A DNA stretch of 11,206 nt, from the NCBI GenBank assembly GCA_037446575.1, contig JBBIII010000076.1:1-11206 (forward strand), read 5' to 3'. The DNA comes from JBBIII01 sp037446575 (GTDB lineage Bacteria > Bacteroidota > Ignavibacteria > UBA10030). The notes under the pieces were generated by a model. The model was not told the DNA's origin, did no database searches, and worked only from the letters and a program-made list of their open reading frames with translations. The position numbers and the translations under genes are program-made. Shown here piece by piece: positions 1-7,972 of this stretch; the stretch's first letter is position 1; the number at the start of each line of letters is the position of its first letter.

Positions 1-723
1 TTTTGTTGGAACAATGCGAATTGGATTGCGATAGACAATTGTTGGATACCATTTGGAGCTAAAATTGATACTAATGATTTTACGGGTAAGTTTAAAATTG
101 CGTGGTCATCAAAAACAAACTTGCTATATTTTCTTATTGAAGTAACTGACAATGTATTTGTTGATGGATTTATTCCCGATAAAGAACCAGAAGTTTATAA
201 TTTTGATATTATTGAAGTTTTTATTGATGAAAACAAGTCTGGTGGTTTGCACGTTTTTGACGCAACAGGAGAAGTTGGAAGACAATGGGGAACAAACGCT
301 GAGAATGCCTTTGCTTATCACATCTATGCGCAATTTCCGCAAGATTCAGCGGTAACAACTGAGTGTTATGCGGGCGACATTGCTGGAACGGATTGGCAGA
401 ATATTAGACGAGTTGATTATGCTTCTCACATTCCAGAGTTTGCTTTGCGGCGCGAAGGTAACAAAGCTATTTGGGAATTCTCGCTTATTGTATATCAAGA
501 TGCTTATATTGATACAATGAAGAATAATAACTCGGCTCGATCATTTTTATATGATGGGAAGATTTTAGGACTTACATTAGCTTACTGCGATAATGACCAT
601 TTAGAAAGAAATCCAAAAACTCGAGATAAATTTTACGGTTCTGTAACGGTTCCTCCTGCCGCTTATAACGATCACTGGATGAACGTTGATTATTTTGGAA
701 CTTTTAAATTAATTTCAAAGTAG
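1..723 (+). CDS. CBM9-like carbohydrate-binding protein, 5' end cut by window
   Basis: The reading frame is open from base 1 to the TAG at 721-723, giving 240 visible residues; the true start lies left of the window. The protein looks like a family 9 carbohydrate-binding module (DOMON-like beta-sandwich). Near the visible N terminus it has 'CWNNANWIAID', then a hydrophobic strand 'LLYFLIEVTDN', 'VDGF' and 'DIIEVFIDEN'; near the end comes 'HWMNVDYFG'. This order of an early tryptophan, an acidic strand pair and a late W/F-rich strand is typical of the family. If the protein stands alone, only a signal peptide and about 15-40 residues are missing; a longer multidomain enzyme cannot be excluded. 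It ends 26 bases before the GH31 start and is probably co-transcribed with it, which suggests an exported glycan-binding partner of the glycosidases. No catalytic motif is visible. The family call is by motif recognition; the ligand is unknown. Confidence 0.78.
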   Translation, partial: FCWNNANWIAIDNCWIPFGAKIDTNDFTGKFKIAWSSKTNLLYFLIEVTDNVFVDGFIPDKEPEVYNFDIIEVFIDENKSGGLHVFDATGEVGRQWGTNAENAFAYHIYAQFPQDSAVTTECYAGDIAGTDWQNIRRVDYASHIPEFALRREGNKAIWEFSLIVYQDAYIDTMKNNNSARSFLYDGKILGLTLAYCDNDHLERNPKTRDKFYGSVTVPPAAYNDHWMNVDYFGTFKLISK

Positions 724-737
724 CTTAATTTTATGTG

Positions 738-742
738 AAAGG
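738..742 (+). promoter_or_regulatory. Ribosome binding site fixing the GH31 start at 750
   Basis: AAAGG (GAAAGG from 737) lies 7 bases before the ATG at 750. A GTG at 735 is in the same frame and would add five residues (MKGIN), but it sits immediately before this site, so using it would put the ribosome binding site inside the coding region. Starting at 750 also gives a clean signal peptide beginning MKSIFFILVL. Confidence 0.7.
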
Positions 743-749
743 TATAAAT

Positions 750-3587
750 ATGAAATCCATTTTTTTTATTCTTGTTCTAATTATATCGACATTTAATTTA
801 GAATCATCGGTTAATTATAAAAAGGAACCAGATGGTGTTCTCGTCGAACTTCAAAAACAAAAAGTCACCGATCCACAATTGTTAAAAATACAAGTCTGCA
901 CAGATGATATTATTAGAGTGATTGCTTCTTCGGAAAAATCTTTTTCAACCAGACCAAGTTTAATGGTAGATAAAAAATATTGGAAACCAGTCAAATGGTC
1001 AACAAATGAAAAAGGCGATTATTTAGAAATATCAACACAAAGACTCATGATTCGTGTGAACAAAAAAAATGGAGCAATTATTTTTCATGATGTAAAAGGA
1101 AAAATATTATTACGAGAAAAATCTACCGATAGTAAAATTATTACACCTGCCGAAGTAATGGGTGAAAATACTTATCACATCCAACAGCTTTTTGATTCTC
1201 CAATTGACGAAGCATTTTATGGACTTGGCGCGCACCAAAACGGCATTATGAATTATAAAGGGCAGGATGTCGATTTATGGCAAAATAATATTGTTGACGT
1301 TGTTCCCTTTCTTGTTTCTAATAAGAATTACGGTATTTTATGGGATAATTACTCGAGAACTAAATTTGGCGATATTCGAGAATATCAATCTTTATCATCG
1401 CTGATACTCTATAATAAAGAGGGCGTTCAAGGCGGGCTTACTGCGGAATATTTTAAAGATTCAAAATTTCAATCAATATTAACAACACAACCTGAATCCA
1501 CAATTGAGCATGAATACACTGATGTGCCGAGGCAATATCCGATTGGTTTTGACCACAACAATGGAAGCATACGCTGGAGCGGGGAAATCTCTACTAATCA
1601 AACCGGCGAGCACAAGTTCAGATTTTACAGCAGTGGATATTTAAAGGTGTGGCTTGACGGTAAATTGCTATTCGATGTTTGGCGACAGAATTGGCTGCCT
1701 TGGACTCAGCTTGCCCGTCTGCAAATGGAAGCTGGTAAGCGCTATTCTATTAAAATAGAATGGATTCCAACGGGCGGATATATTGGCGTAAGATGCTTGG
1801 CTCCAGAAGAAACAATTTATAAAAATTCTATTTCGCTCTATTCTGAAGTTGCAGATCAAATTGATTATTATTTTATCTACGGAGAAAATATTGATCAAGT
1901 AATTTCCGGTTACAGAGAAATTACAGGAAAAGCTCCGATGATGCCTAAGTGGGCAATGGGATTTTGGCAGTGCCGCGAGCGTTACAAAACTCAAGATGAA
2001 CTGCTTTCTGTAGTAAAAGAATTTCGCCGACGACAAATTCCTTTAGATAACATTGTGCAGGATTGGTTTTATTGGAAAGAAAATCAATGGGGAAGTCATG
2101 AATTTGACCCCGAAAGATTTCCCGACCCAGAAGGAATGGTAAAGGAACTTCACGACAATCTTAATACACGGATTATGATCTCCGTTTGGCCCAAGTTTTA
2201 TATTGGGACAAAGCATTATGATGAAATGAAAGAAAAGGGATATCTTTATATGCACAGCATTGAACAACAGCGCAGAGACTGGGTTGGTCAAGGTTACGTT
2301 TCTACATTTTTCGATGCGTTCAATAAAGAAGCAATTAATTTATATTGGAAACAGATAAACGAAAAATTATTTTCGAAGGGATTCGATGCTTGGTGGTTAG
2401 ACGCAACAGAGCCGGATATGGGAGATGTTCCATCCAACACAGAACGTCTTTTACGCATGCATCCGAACGCTTTAGGAACTGCCGCAAGATATGAGAACGC
2501 TTATTCACTTGCAATAACATCTGGAGTCTACAATAAACAGCGGCAAACCAAACCTAATCAAAGAGTATTTTTACTCACTCGATCTTCATACGCGGGACAG
2601 CAACGTAATGCGGCGGCTGTTTGGAGCGGCGATATTGTTTCTCGTTGGCACGATTTAAAAGCACAAATTCCGGCAGGATTAAATATGGGTTTATCGGGTA
2701 TTCCGTATTGGACAACTGACATTGGCGGATTTGCATTGGAGCAAAGATTTGAAAATCCAGATTCTGCAAACTTAGAAGAATGGCGCGAGTTACAAACTCG
2801 ATGGTTTCAGTTTGGCACATTCTGTCCTTTGTTCAGGTCACATGGTCAATTCCCTTATCGTGAAATATTCAACATAGCCCCGGAAGACCATCCTGCTTAC
2901 CAATCTATGCTTAAATACAACAAATTACGTTACAGATTGATGCCGTATATTTATTCGCTTACTGGCATGGTAACGCAAAAAGATTATACGATAATGCGCG
3001 CGCTTGTTATGGATTTTAGCAATGACGCAAATGTTATTAACATTGGCGATCAATTTATGTTCGGCACAGCAATGCTGATAAATCCTGTTACAGAATACAA
3101 AGCCAGAAATCGTACCATTTATCTGCCGAATAACACTGATTGGTACGAATTAAAAACCGGAAATTTATTTGCTGGCGGAAAATCAATAGTTGTGAACGCG
3201 CCTTATTCAGATATTCCAATTTTTATTAAAGCTGGTTCGATTATTCCTTGCGGACCAGAAATACAATACACAGCAGAGAAACTGTCCGATCCAATTCGAA
3301 TTTTCGTGTATACTGGTGCAAACGGCTCATTCAATCTATATGAAGATGAAAATGTGAATTACAATTATGAGAATGGAAAATATACAATTATTCCATTAAG
3401 TTACGATGAAAACAAAAAAGAGCTCGAGATAGGCAAACGGCAAGGATCCTTTGATGGAATGTTAGAAAAACGAACTTTTGAGATTATATTCATCAGTAAA
3501 CAAAATCCACAAGGATTAGATTTCGAGAAGAAGCCGCACTCTACGATTACTTATGATGGAAAAAAACAATTTATAAAATTCAAATAA
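750..3587 (+). CDS. GH31 glycosidase with inserted PA14 domain, probable alpha-xylosidase
   Basis: This retaining alpha-glycosidase probably removes alpha-1,6-xylose from xyloglucan oligosaccharides. It has 945 residues from the ATG at 750. Order: signal peptide (about 1-22, no lipobox cysteine, so probably periplasmic); N-terminal GH31 beta-sandwich (about 25-225); PA14 domain (about 228-352, 'GGLTAEYF' to 'GVRCLAP'); catalytic barrel (about 395-760); C-terminal beta-sandwiches including a DUF5110-like region (about 848-930). The nucleophile is D551 in 'WWLDATEPD' and the likely acid/base is D628 in 'WSGDIVSRW'. 'YWTTDIGGF' and 'LFRSHGQFPYRE' are further GH31 signatures. A PA14 inserted between the N-terminal domain and the barrel, plus the 'DAWWLDATEPD' signature, is the architecture of Cellvibrio japonicus Xyl31A, a characterised xyloglucan alpha-xylosidase. 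Alpha-glucosidase activity cannot be excluded by eye. The TAA at 3585-3587 overlaps the next gene's ribosome binding site. Confidence 0.92.
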   Translation: MKSIFFILVLIISTFNLESSVNYKKEPDGVLVELQKQKVTDPQLLKIQVCTDDIIRVIASSEKSFSTRPSLMVDKKYWKPVKWSTNEKGDYLEISTQRLMIRVNKKNGAIIFHDVKGKILLREKSTDSKIITPAEVMGENTYHIQQLFDSPIDEAFYGLGAHQNGIMNYKGQDVDLWQNNIVDVVPFLVSNKNYGILWDNYSRTKFGDIREYQSLSSLILYNKEGVQGGLTAEYFKDSKFQSILTTQPESTIEHEYTDVPRQYPIGFDHNNGSIRWSGEISTNQTGEHKFRFYSSGYLKVWLDGKLLFDVWRQNWLPWTQLARLQMEAGKRYSIKIEWIPTGGYIGVRCLAPEETIYKNSISLYSEVADQIDYYFIYGENIDQVISGYREITGKAPMMPKWAMGFWQCRERYKTQDELLSVVKEFRRRQIPLDNIVQDWFYWKENQWGSHEFDPERFPDPEGMVKELHDNLNTRIMISVWPKFYIGTKHYDEMKEKGYLYMHSIEQQRRDWVGQGYVSTFFDAFNKEAINLYWKQINEKLFSKGFDAWWLDATEPDMGDVPSNTERLLRMHPNALGTAARYENAYSLAITSGVYNKQRQTKPNQRVFLLTRSSYAGQQRNAAAVWSGDIVSRWHDLKAQIPAGLNMGLSGIPYWTTDIGGFALEQRFENPDSANLEEWRELQTRWFQFGTFCPLFRSHGQFPYREIFNIAPEDHPAYQSMLKYNKLRYRLMPYIYSLTGMVTQKDYTIMRALVMDFSNDANVINIGDQFMFGTAMLINPVTEYKARNRTIYLPNNTDWYELKTGNLFAGGKSIVVNAPYSDIPIFIKAGSIIPCGPEIQYTAEKLSDPIRIFVYTGANGSFNLYEDENVNYNYENGKYTIIPLSYDENKKELEIGKRQGSFDGMLEKRTFEIIFISKQNPQGLDFEKKPHSTITYDGKKQFIKFK

Positions 3588-3597
3588 GGAGACCGCA

Positions 3598-5583
3598 ATG
3601 AAATTCTTCTATTTAATCATCACTGCAATTTTTTTGCTGACAGCGAATGCACAGCAGAAAAGTTCTACACTTACGGCTGATGCATCCAATTTGCGATTGA
3701 GAATCAACAAGAATATATATGGACATTTTTCTGAACATTTAGGTAATTGCATATATGGAGGAATATGGGTTGGCGAGAATTCTAAAATTCCGAACACAAA
3801 AGGAATTCGAAATGATGTAGTAGGAGCTTTGAAGCGAATTAAAGTTCCGGTGTTGCGTTGGCCCGGCGGCTGTTTTGCGGATGAGTATCACTGGAAAGAT
3901 GGAATTGGTCCACGAGATAAGCGCCCAACAATGATAAACACTCATTGGGGCGGTGTAACAGAAGACAACAGCTTTGGAACTCACGAATTTTTAGAACTGT
4001 GCGAACAAATAGGGTGTGAGCCGTTTTTCAGTGGAAACGTTGGGAGCGGCACAGTTCAAGAACTTTCGCAATGGGTAGAATATGTTAACTCTGATAACAT
4101 CAGCCCAATGACAGATTTAAGAAAACAAAACGGGCGGGAAAAAGCGTGGGGAGTAAAATATTGGGGAATTGGAAACGAGACTTGGGGATGCGGCGGAAAT
4201 ATGCGCCCTGAGTATTACGCAGATATTACGCGACACTTCGGAACGTTTTTACGCAATTACGGCGAAAACAAAGTTTTTAAAGTTGCCTGCGGACCTTATG
4301 GCGGTGATTACCGATGGACAGAAGTGATGATGCAAAACGCGCTTGGTCATATGCACGGCTTATCCTTGCACTACTATACATTCGATAACGAAAAAACCGC
4401 TACTGATTTTGATGAAGCCGGTTGGTTCAAAATATTGAAAGCCACGCTTGAAATAGATGAGCATATTAAAAAAAATAAAGCCGTCATGGATACTTACGAC
4501 CCAAACAAAAAAGTTGCATTAATGGTTGATGAGTGGGGAACTTGGTATCGTGTTGAGCCGGGAACAAATCCAGGATTTTTGTATCAACAGAACACAATAC
4601 GCGACGCTGTAACCGCCGCATGCAATCTGAATATTTTTAATAATCACTGCGATAGAGTTAAAATGGCAAATATAGCGCAGATGGTAAATGTTTTGCAAGC
4701 CGTTATTCTTACAAAGGACGATAAAATGATTCTTACACCGACTTATCATGTATTTGATATGTTCAAAGTTCATCAAAACGCGCTGTGGGTTAAAACCTCG
4801 TTTAATTCTCCGCACTATATTTTAGGCAAAGATACCTTGCCTGCAATCAATTATTCTGCTTCCATTGACGATGCCGGAAAAATGCATATTTCACTATGCA
4901 ATATTGACCCAAAAAAATCTCATAGCATTGTTTGTGAATTAAAAAGTTTTAAAGCTCGCTCTGTTACCGGGACAATTCTAACTGCAAAAGAAATGAATGC
5001 ACACAATACTTTTGAAAAACCAGATGCAGTCAAACCGGCAAAATTTACAGATTGCAGGATTCATAATAATAATGTCTTGGTTACGCTTCCTTCAAAGTCG
5101 GTTGTTGTGCTTGCGTTGGAAGGAACTGTAGAGCTTTCTCCTCCGCCAGAAATTAAAAATCCTAAAAAAGGGATTGTATGCAATTACTACGAAGGGTACT
5201 GGAAAAATCTTCCGGCGTTTGACATGTTGACTCCACTGCGAACCGAAATAGTAGAAAAGATAGAAATTCCGGAAAAGAATTCGGGAGAAAATTTTGCAAC
5301 GCGCTACACTGGTTATATTAAACTTCCTGCCGATGGACAATACACATTTTACGTGAACTCAGATGATGGAGCAGATTTAGTAATTGATGATGAAGTAATT
5401 GTAGATAACGATGGTCAGCATGCGCCAATAGAGATCGCTGGCTCGGTTTTTTTAAAAGCGGGTTTTCATAAATTGAGAGTCGGCTTTTTCCAAGCTGGCG
5501 GCGGTAAAGTTTTAGATGTGAGCATTGAAGGTCCAAAAATGAAAAAGCAAATAATTCCAAAGGAAATATTATTCCATGAATAA
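3598..5583 (+). CDS. GH51 alpha-L-arabinofuranosidase with C-terminal PA14 domain
   Basis: This retaining exo-enzyme releases terminal alpha-L-arabinofuranose. The 661 residues start with a signal peptide (MKFFYLIITAIFLLTANA, cleavage probably before QQ). The GH51 barrel follows from about residue 23, with 'NIYGHFSEHLG', 'RWPGGCFADEYHW' (R87 on), the acid/base E194 in 'GIGNETWGCGG' and the nucleophile E312 in 'VDEWGTWY'. A GH51 C-terminal beta domain runs to about residue 510. Residues about 523-661 ('GIVCNYYEGYW', 'YTFYVNSDDGADLVIDD', 'LKAGFHKLRVGFFQAGG') form a PA14 domain, probably a sugar-binding attachment; GH51 enzymes usually end after the beta domain. AAGGAG at 3586-3591, overlapping the preceding stop, places the start at 3598. 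With xylosidase, fucosidase and galactosidase neighbours, arabinosylated xyloglucan is the likely target; arabinan or arabinoxylan side chains are alternatives. The few GH51 endoglucanases make function slightly less certain than family. Confidence 0.92.
   Translation: MKFFYLIITAIFLLTANAQQKSSTLTADASNLRLRINKNIYGHFSEHLGNCIYGGIWVGENSKIPNTKGIRNDVVGALKRIKVPVLRWPGGCFADEYHWKDGIGPRDKRPTMINTHWGGVTEDNSFGTHEFLELCEQIGCEPFFSGNVGSGTVQELSQWVEYVNSDNISPMTDLRKQNGREKAWGVKYWGIGNETWGCGGNMRPEYYADITRHFGTFLRNYGENKVFKVACGPYGGDYRWTEVMMQNALGHMHGLSLHYYTFDNEKTATDFDEAGWFKILKATLEIDEHIKKNKAVMDTYDPNKKVALMVDEWGTWYRVEPGTNPGFLYQQNTIRDAVTAACNLNIFNNHCDRVKMANIAQMVNVLQAVILTKDDKMILTPTYHVFDMFKVHQNALWVKTSFNSPHYILGKDTLPAINYSASIDDAGKMHISLCNIDPKKSHSIVCELKSFKARSVTGTILTAKEMNAHNTFEKPDAVKPAKFTDCRIHNNNVLVTLPSKSVVVLALEGTVELSPPPEIKNPKKGIVCNYYEGYWKNLPAFDMLTPLRTEIVEKIEIPEKNSGENFATRYTGYIKLPADGQYTFYVNSDDGADLVIDDEVIVDNDGQHAPIEIAGSVFLKAGFHKLRVGFFQAGGGKVLDVSIEGPKMKKQIIPKEILFHE
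5559..5566 (+). promoter_or_regulatory. Ribosome binding site inside the end of the GH51 gene, serving GH95
   Basis: AAAGGAAA lies within the last codons of the GH51 gene, 9 bases before the GH95 ATG at 5576. The start overlaps the GH51 stop (ATGAATAA at 5576-5583), an arrangement typical of translational coupling between two products needed in similar amounts. Confidence 0.65.
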
Positions 5584-7930
5584 AAAAGCAAAATTTATCA
5601 GACTTTTTTTTGCTGTAACTGTATTTTTTAGCATAGATATACAGGCACAAAATATACTTTGGTATAAACAACCTGCAATCGAGTGGGAGGAAGCTTTACC
5701 AATCGGTAACGGTCGTATAGGCGGGATGCTTTTCGGCAATCCAAAAAACGAGCGGCTTCAATTAAATGAAGAATCTCTTTGGGGCGGTTCAAAAATTTCA
5801 AATAATAATCCGGACGCACTTAAACACCTTCCTGAAATTCGCCGCCTAATCTTAGACGGGGAAATACCAAAAGCATTCGAGCTTGCGGATAAGTACATCT
5901 CTGGAATTCCCGGCAAATTAAGATCGTATCAAGTTTTGAGCGACTTGTATTTTACTTTTACTGACACATTAAGCGAAATCAAAAATTACCGCAGAGAATT
6001 AAATTTAGAAACCGGAATTGCCAAAGTGAGTTATGCACGAAACGGCAAAAAAATTGATTACGAAATCTTCTCATCCTCCCCCGATAATGTAATTGTAATT
6101 TGTATGAAATCCGATAAGGCGGGGGGATTAGATATGAGCATCAGATTGTTCCGACAACAGGATGCAATAATTAGCGTGAAGAAAAATCAGATAATAATGA
6201 ATGGGCAGATTATTGACTCTGACGATTCACAATTAGGTCCGGGCGGCGCACATATGAAATTCTACGCTTGTTTAATGCCGATTCGTTTCAACGGCAAGAT
6301 AACGACTTCGGGTAATACGCTAAAACTTACAGGCGGCACAGAATTAATTCTTCTTTTCAACGCCGCCACAGATTATAACATTGATAGTTTGAATTTCGAC
6401 CGAACAATTGATCCAGAAAAGAAATGCAACAACGTCCTCATTTCAGCATCAAAAAAAACTTATGCCCAATTAAAAAAGAAACATATAACCGAACATACAT
6501 CTTTTTTTAATCGCGTAAATTTATCGTTAGTAAATGATAGCGCACTCGATTCGTTGCCAACTGACGAAAGACTAAAGAGATTTCAAGCAGGCGAAGAAGA
6601 TCTGGGATTAATTACAACATATTTTCAATACGGGCGGTATCTTCTAATGGGTTCTTCGCGCGCGCCCGCGCAATTACCGGCTAATTTACAGGGCATTTGG
6701 AACAAGGATTTATTTGCGCCTTGGGGAGCTGATTATCATGTGAACATCAATCTGCAAATGAATTATTGGCTCACAGAAGTTTGCAATCTATCAGAAACTT
6801 TAAAGCCGGTAGTTAATTTAATAAAACAAATTACAATTCCCGGCAGTGTAACCGCGCAAGAAACTTACGGCGCAAAGGGCTGGACTCTTCATCACACAAC
6901 GGATGTTTTCGGGAAGACGGCAGTAATTGATGGCGTTTATTGGGGAATGTTTCCGCTTGGCGGAGCTTGGATGACGCTTCCATTATGGGAACATTTTGAA
7001 TTCACAAACGACACGACATATTTGCGTGAAACTGCTTATCCGATTATGAAAGGCGCGGCTGAATTTATACAAACTTTTTTGTTTGAAGACAAAGATGGTT
7101 ACTTAGTTACAGCGCCCTCTTACTCGCCTGAGAACAGTTATATTGATCCGAAATCTGGAAAAGAGTTCAAACTAACATATGCGCCAACAATGGATATTCA
7201 AATCATAAACGAAGTTTTAACTGCTTGTGAAAAAGCATCTAAAATTTTAGGCGTAGATAAAGAATGGTCAGAACAATTACAAATAATAAAGGATAAACTG
7301 CCGCCTGTTAAGATTGCATCGAACGGAACAATTATGGAGTGGATAAAAGAGTTTGAAGAATTTGAGCCGGGGCATCGTCATATTTCGCATTTATTCGGAT
7401 TGCATCCTGGCACACAAATTACTTCTGCAACACCTGAACTCTTTACCGCCGCTCGTAAAACGCTTGAAAGAAGATTACAACATGGCGGAGGGCATACTGG
7501 CTGGAGCCGAGCTTGGATAATAAATTTCTATGCTCGTTTGTTAGATGGAGAAGAATGCTACAAACATTTAAGATTACTATTAGAGAAGTCAACACTTCCG
7601 AATTTATTTGACACTCATCCTCCTTTTCAGATAGATGGCAACTTTGGCGGTACCGCTGGAATTGCTGAAATGCTATTGCAAAGTCATACGGGAGAAATCC
7701 AGTTGTTACCAGCGCTTCCAAAATTATGGCAAAATGGAAGCGTAAAAGGTTTACGTGCTCGAGGCGGGTTTGAAGTTGACATAGAATGGAGTGAGGGAAC
7801 ACTGTATAGCGCGAACATAAAAAGTATTTCCGGCAGAAAATGTAAAGTTCGATATGGTCAGCAAACAAAGCTATTAGAATTAAAACAAGGGCAAACAATT
7901 AAATTGAACAAAAACCTAAATTCTTATTAA
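5576..7930 (+). CDS. GH95 alpha-L-fucosidase
   Basis: This inverting glycosidase probably removes alpha-1,2-L-fucose from fucosylated galactose side chains. The 784 residues have normal family length. They comprise a signal peptide (about 1-25, cleavage near 'IQA-QN'), an N-terminal beta domain opening with 'WYKQPAIEWEEALPIGNGRIGG' (about 29-255), a helical (alpha/alpha)6 catalytic barrel (about 300-690) and a short C-terminal beta domain. Compared with Bifidobacterium AfcA, the active-site positions are visible: N390 and N392 in 'YHVNINLQMNYW', the general acid E519 in 'SYSPEN' and D687 in 'FQIDGNFGG'. H388, two residues before the first asparagine, matches the histidine of the fucosidases; the characterised GH95 alpha-L-galactosidase has threonine there, as I recall. 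Fucosidase is therefore preferred, though alpha-L-galactosidase remains possible. The gene overlaps GH51 by 8 bases and is followed by a 42-base gap to GH2. Confidence 0.92.
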   Translation: MNKKAKFIRLFFAVTVFFSIDIQAQNILWYKQPAIEWEEALPIGNGRIGGMLFGNPKNERLQLNEESLWGGSKISNNNPDALKHLPEIRRLILDGEIPKAFELADKYISGIPGKLRSYQVLSDLYFTFTDTLSEIKNYRRELNLETGIAKVSYARNGKKIDYEIFSSSPDNVIVICMKSDKAGGLDMSIRLFRQQDAIISVKKNQIIMNGQIIDSDDSQLGPGGAHMKFYACLMPIRFNGKITTSGNTLKLTGGTELILLFNAATDYNIDSLNFDRTIDPEKKCNNVLISASKKTYAQLKKKHITEHTSFFNRVNLSLVNDSALDSLPTDERLKRFQAGEEDLGLITTYFQYGRYLLMGSSRAPAQLPANLQGIWNKDLFAPWGADYHVNINLQMNYWLTEVCNLSETLKPVVNLIKQITIPGSVTAQETYGAKGWTLHHTTDVFGKTAVIDGVYWGMFPLGGAWMTLPLWEHFEFTNDTTYLRETAYPIMKGAAEFIQTFLFEDKDGYLVTAPSYSPENSYIDPKSGKEFKLTYAPTMDIQIINEVLTACEKASKILGVDKEWSEQLQIIKDKLPPVKIASNGTIMEWIKEFEEFEPGHRHISHLFGLHPGTQITSATPELFTAARKTLERRLQHGGGHTGWSRAWIINFYARLLDGEECYKHLRLLLEKSTLPNLFDTHPPFQIDGNFGGTAGIAEMLLQSHTGEIQLLPALPKLWQNGSVKGLRARGGFEVDIEWSEGTLYSANIKSISGRKCKVRYGQQTKLLELKQGQTIKLNKNLNSY

Positions 7931-7972
7931 CGAAAAGCATAAAATCATTCATTACAATTTCAAAGGAAAGTT

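Noticed and set aside
121..123. TTG at 121 as the start of the first gene
   Set aside because: The frame is open to base 1, and the upstream residues contain conserved CBM9-like tryptophans, so the gene is simply cut by the window edge.
735..749. GTG at 735 as the GH31 start
   Set aside because: It would place the AAAGG ribosome binding site inside the gene; the ATG at 750 has the right spacing and begins a clean signal peptide.
1668..2036. 122-codon open frame on the - strand
   Set aside because: It is antisense to the PA14 and barrel start of GH31, without its own ribosome binding site or recognisable motif.
7443..7898. 151-codon open frame on the - strand
   Set aside because: It lies wholly opposite the conserved GH95 catalytic region, shows no recognisable domain and has a cysteine- and histidine-rich composition typical of antisense frames.
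7931..7972. Internal promoter between GH95 and GH2
   Set aside because: The 42-base gap holds a ribosome binding site but no convincing promoter elements that I can recognise.
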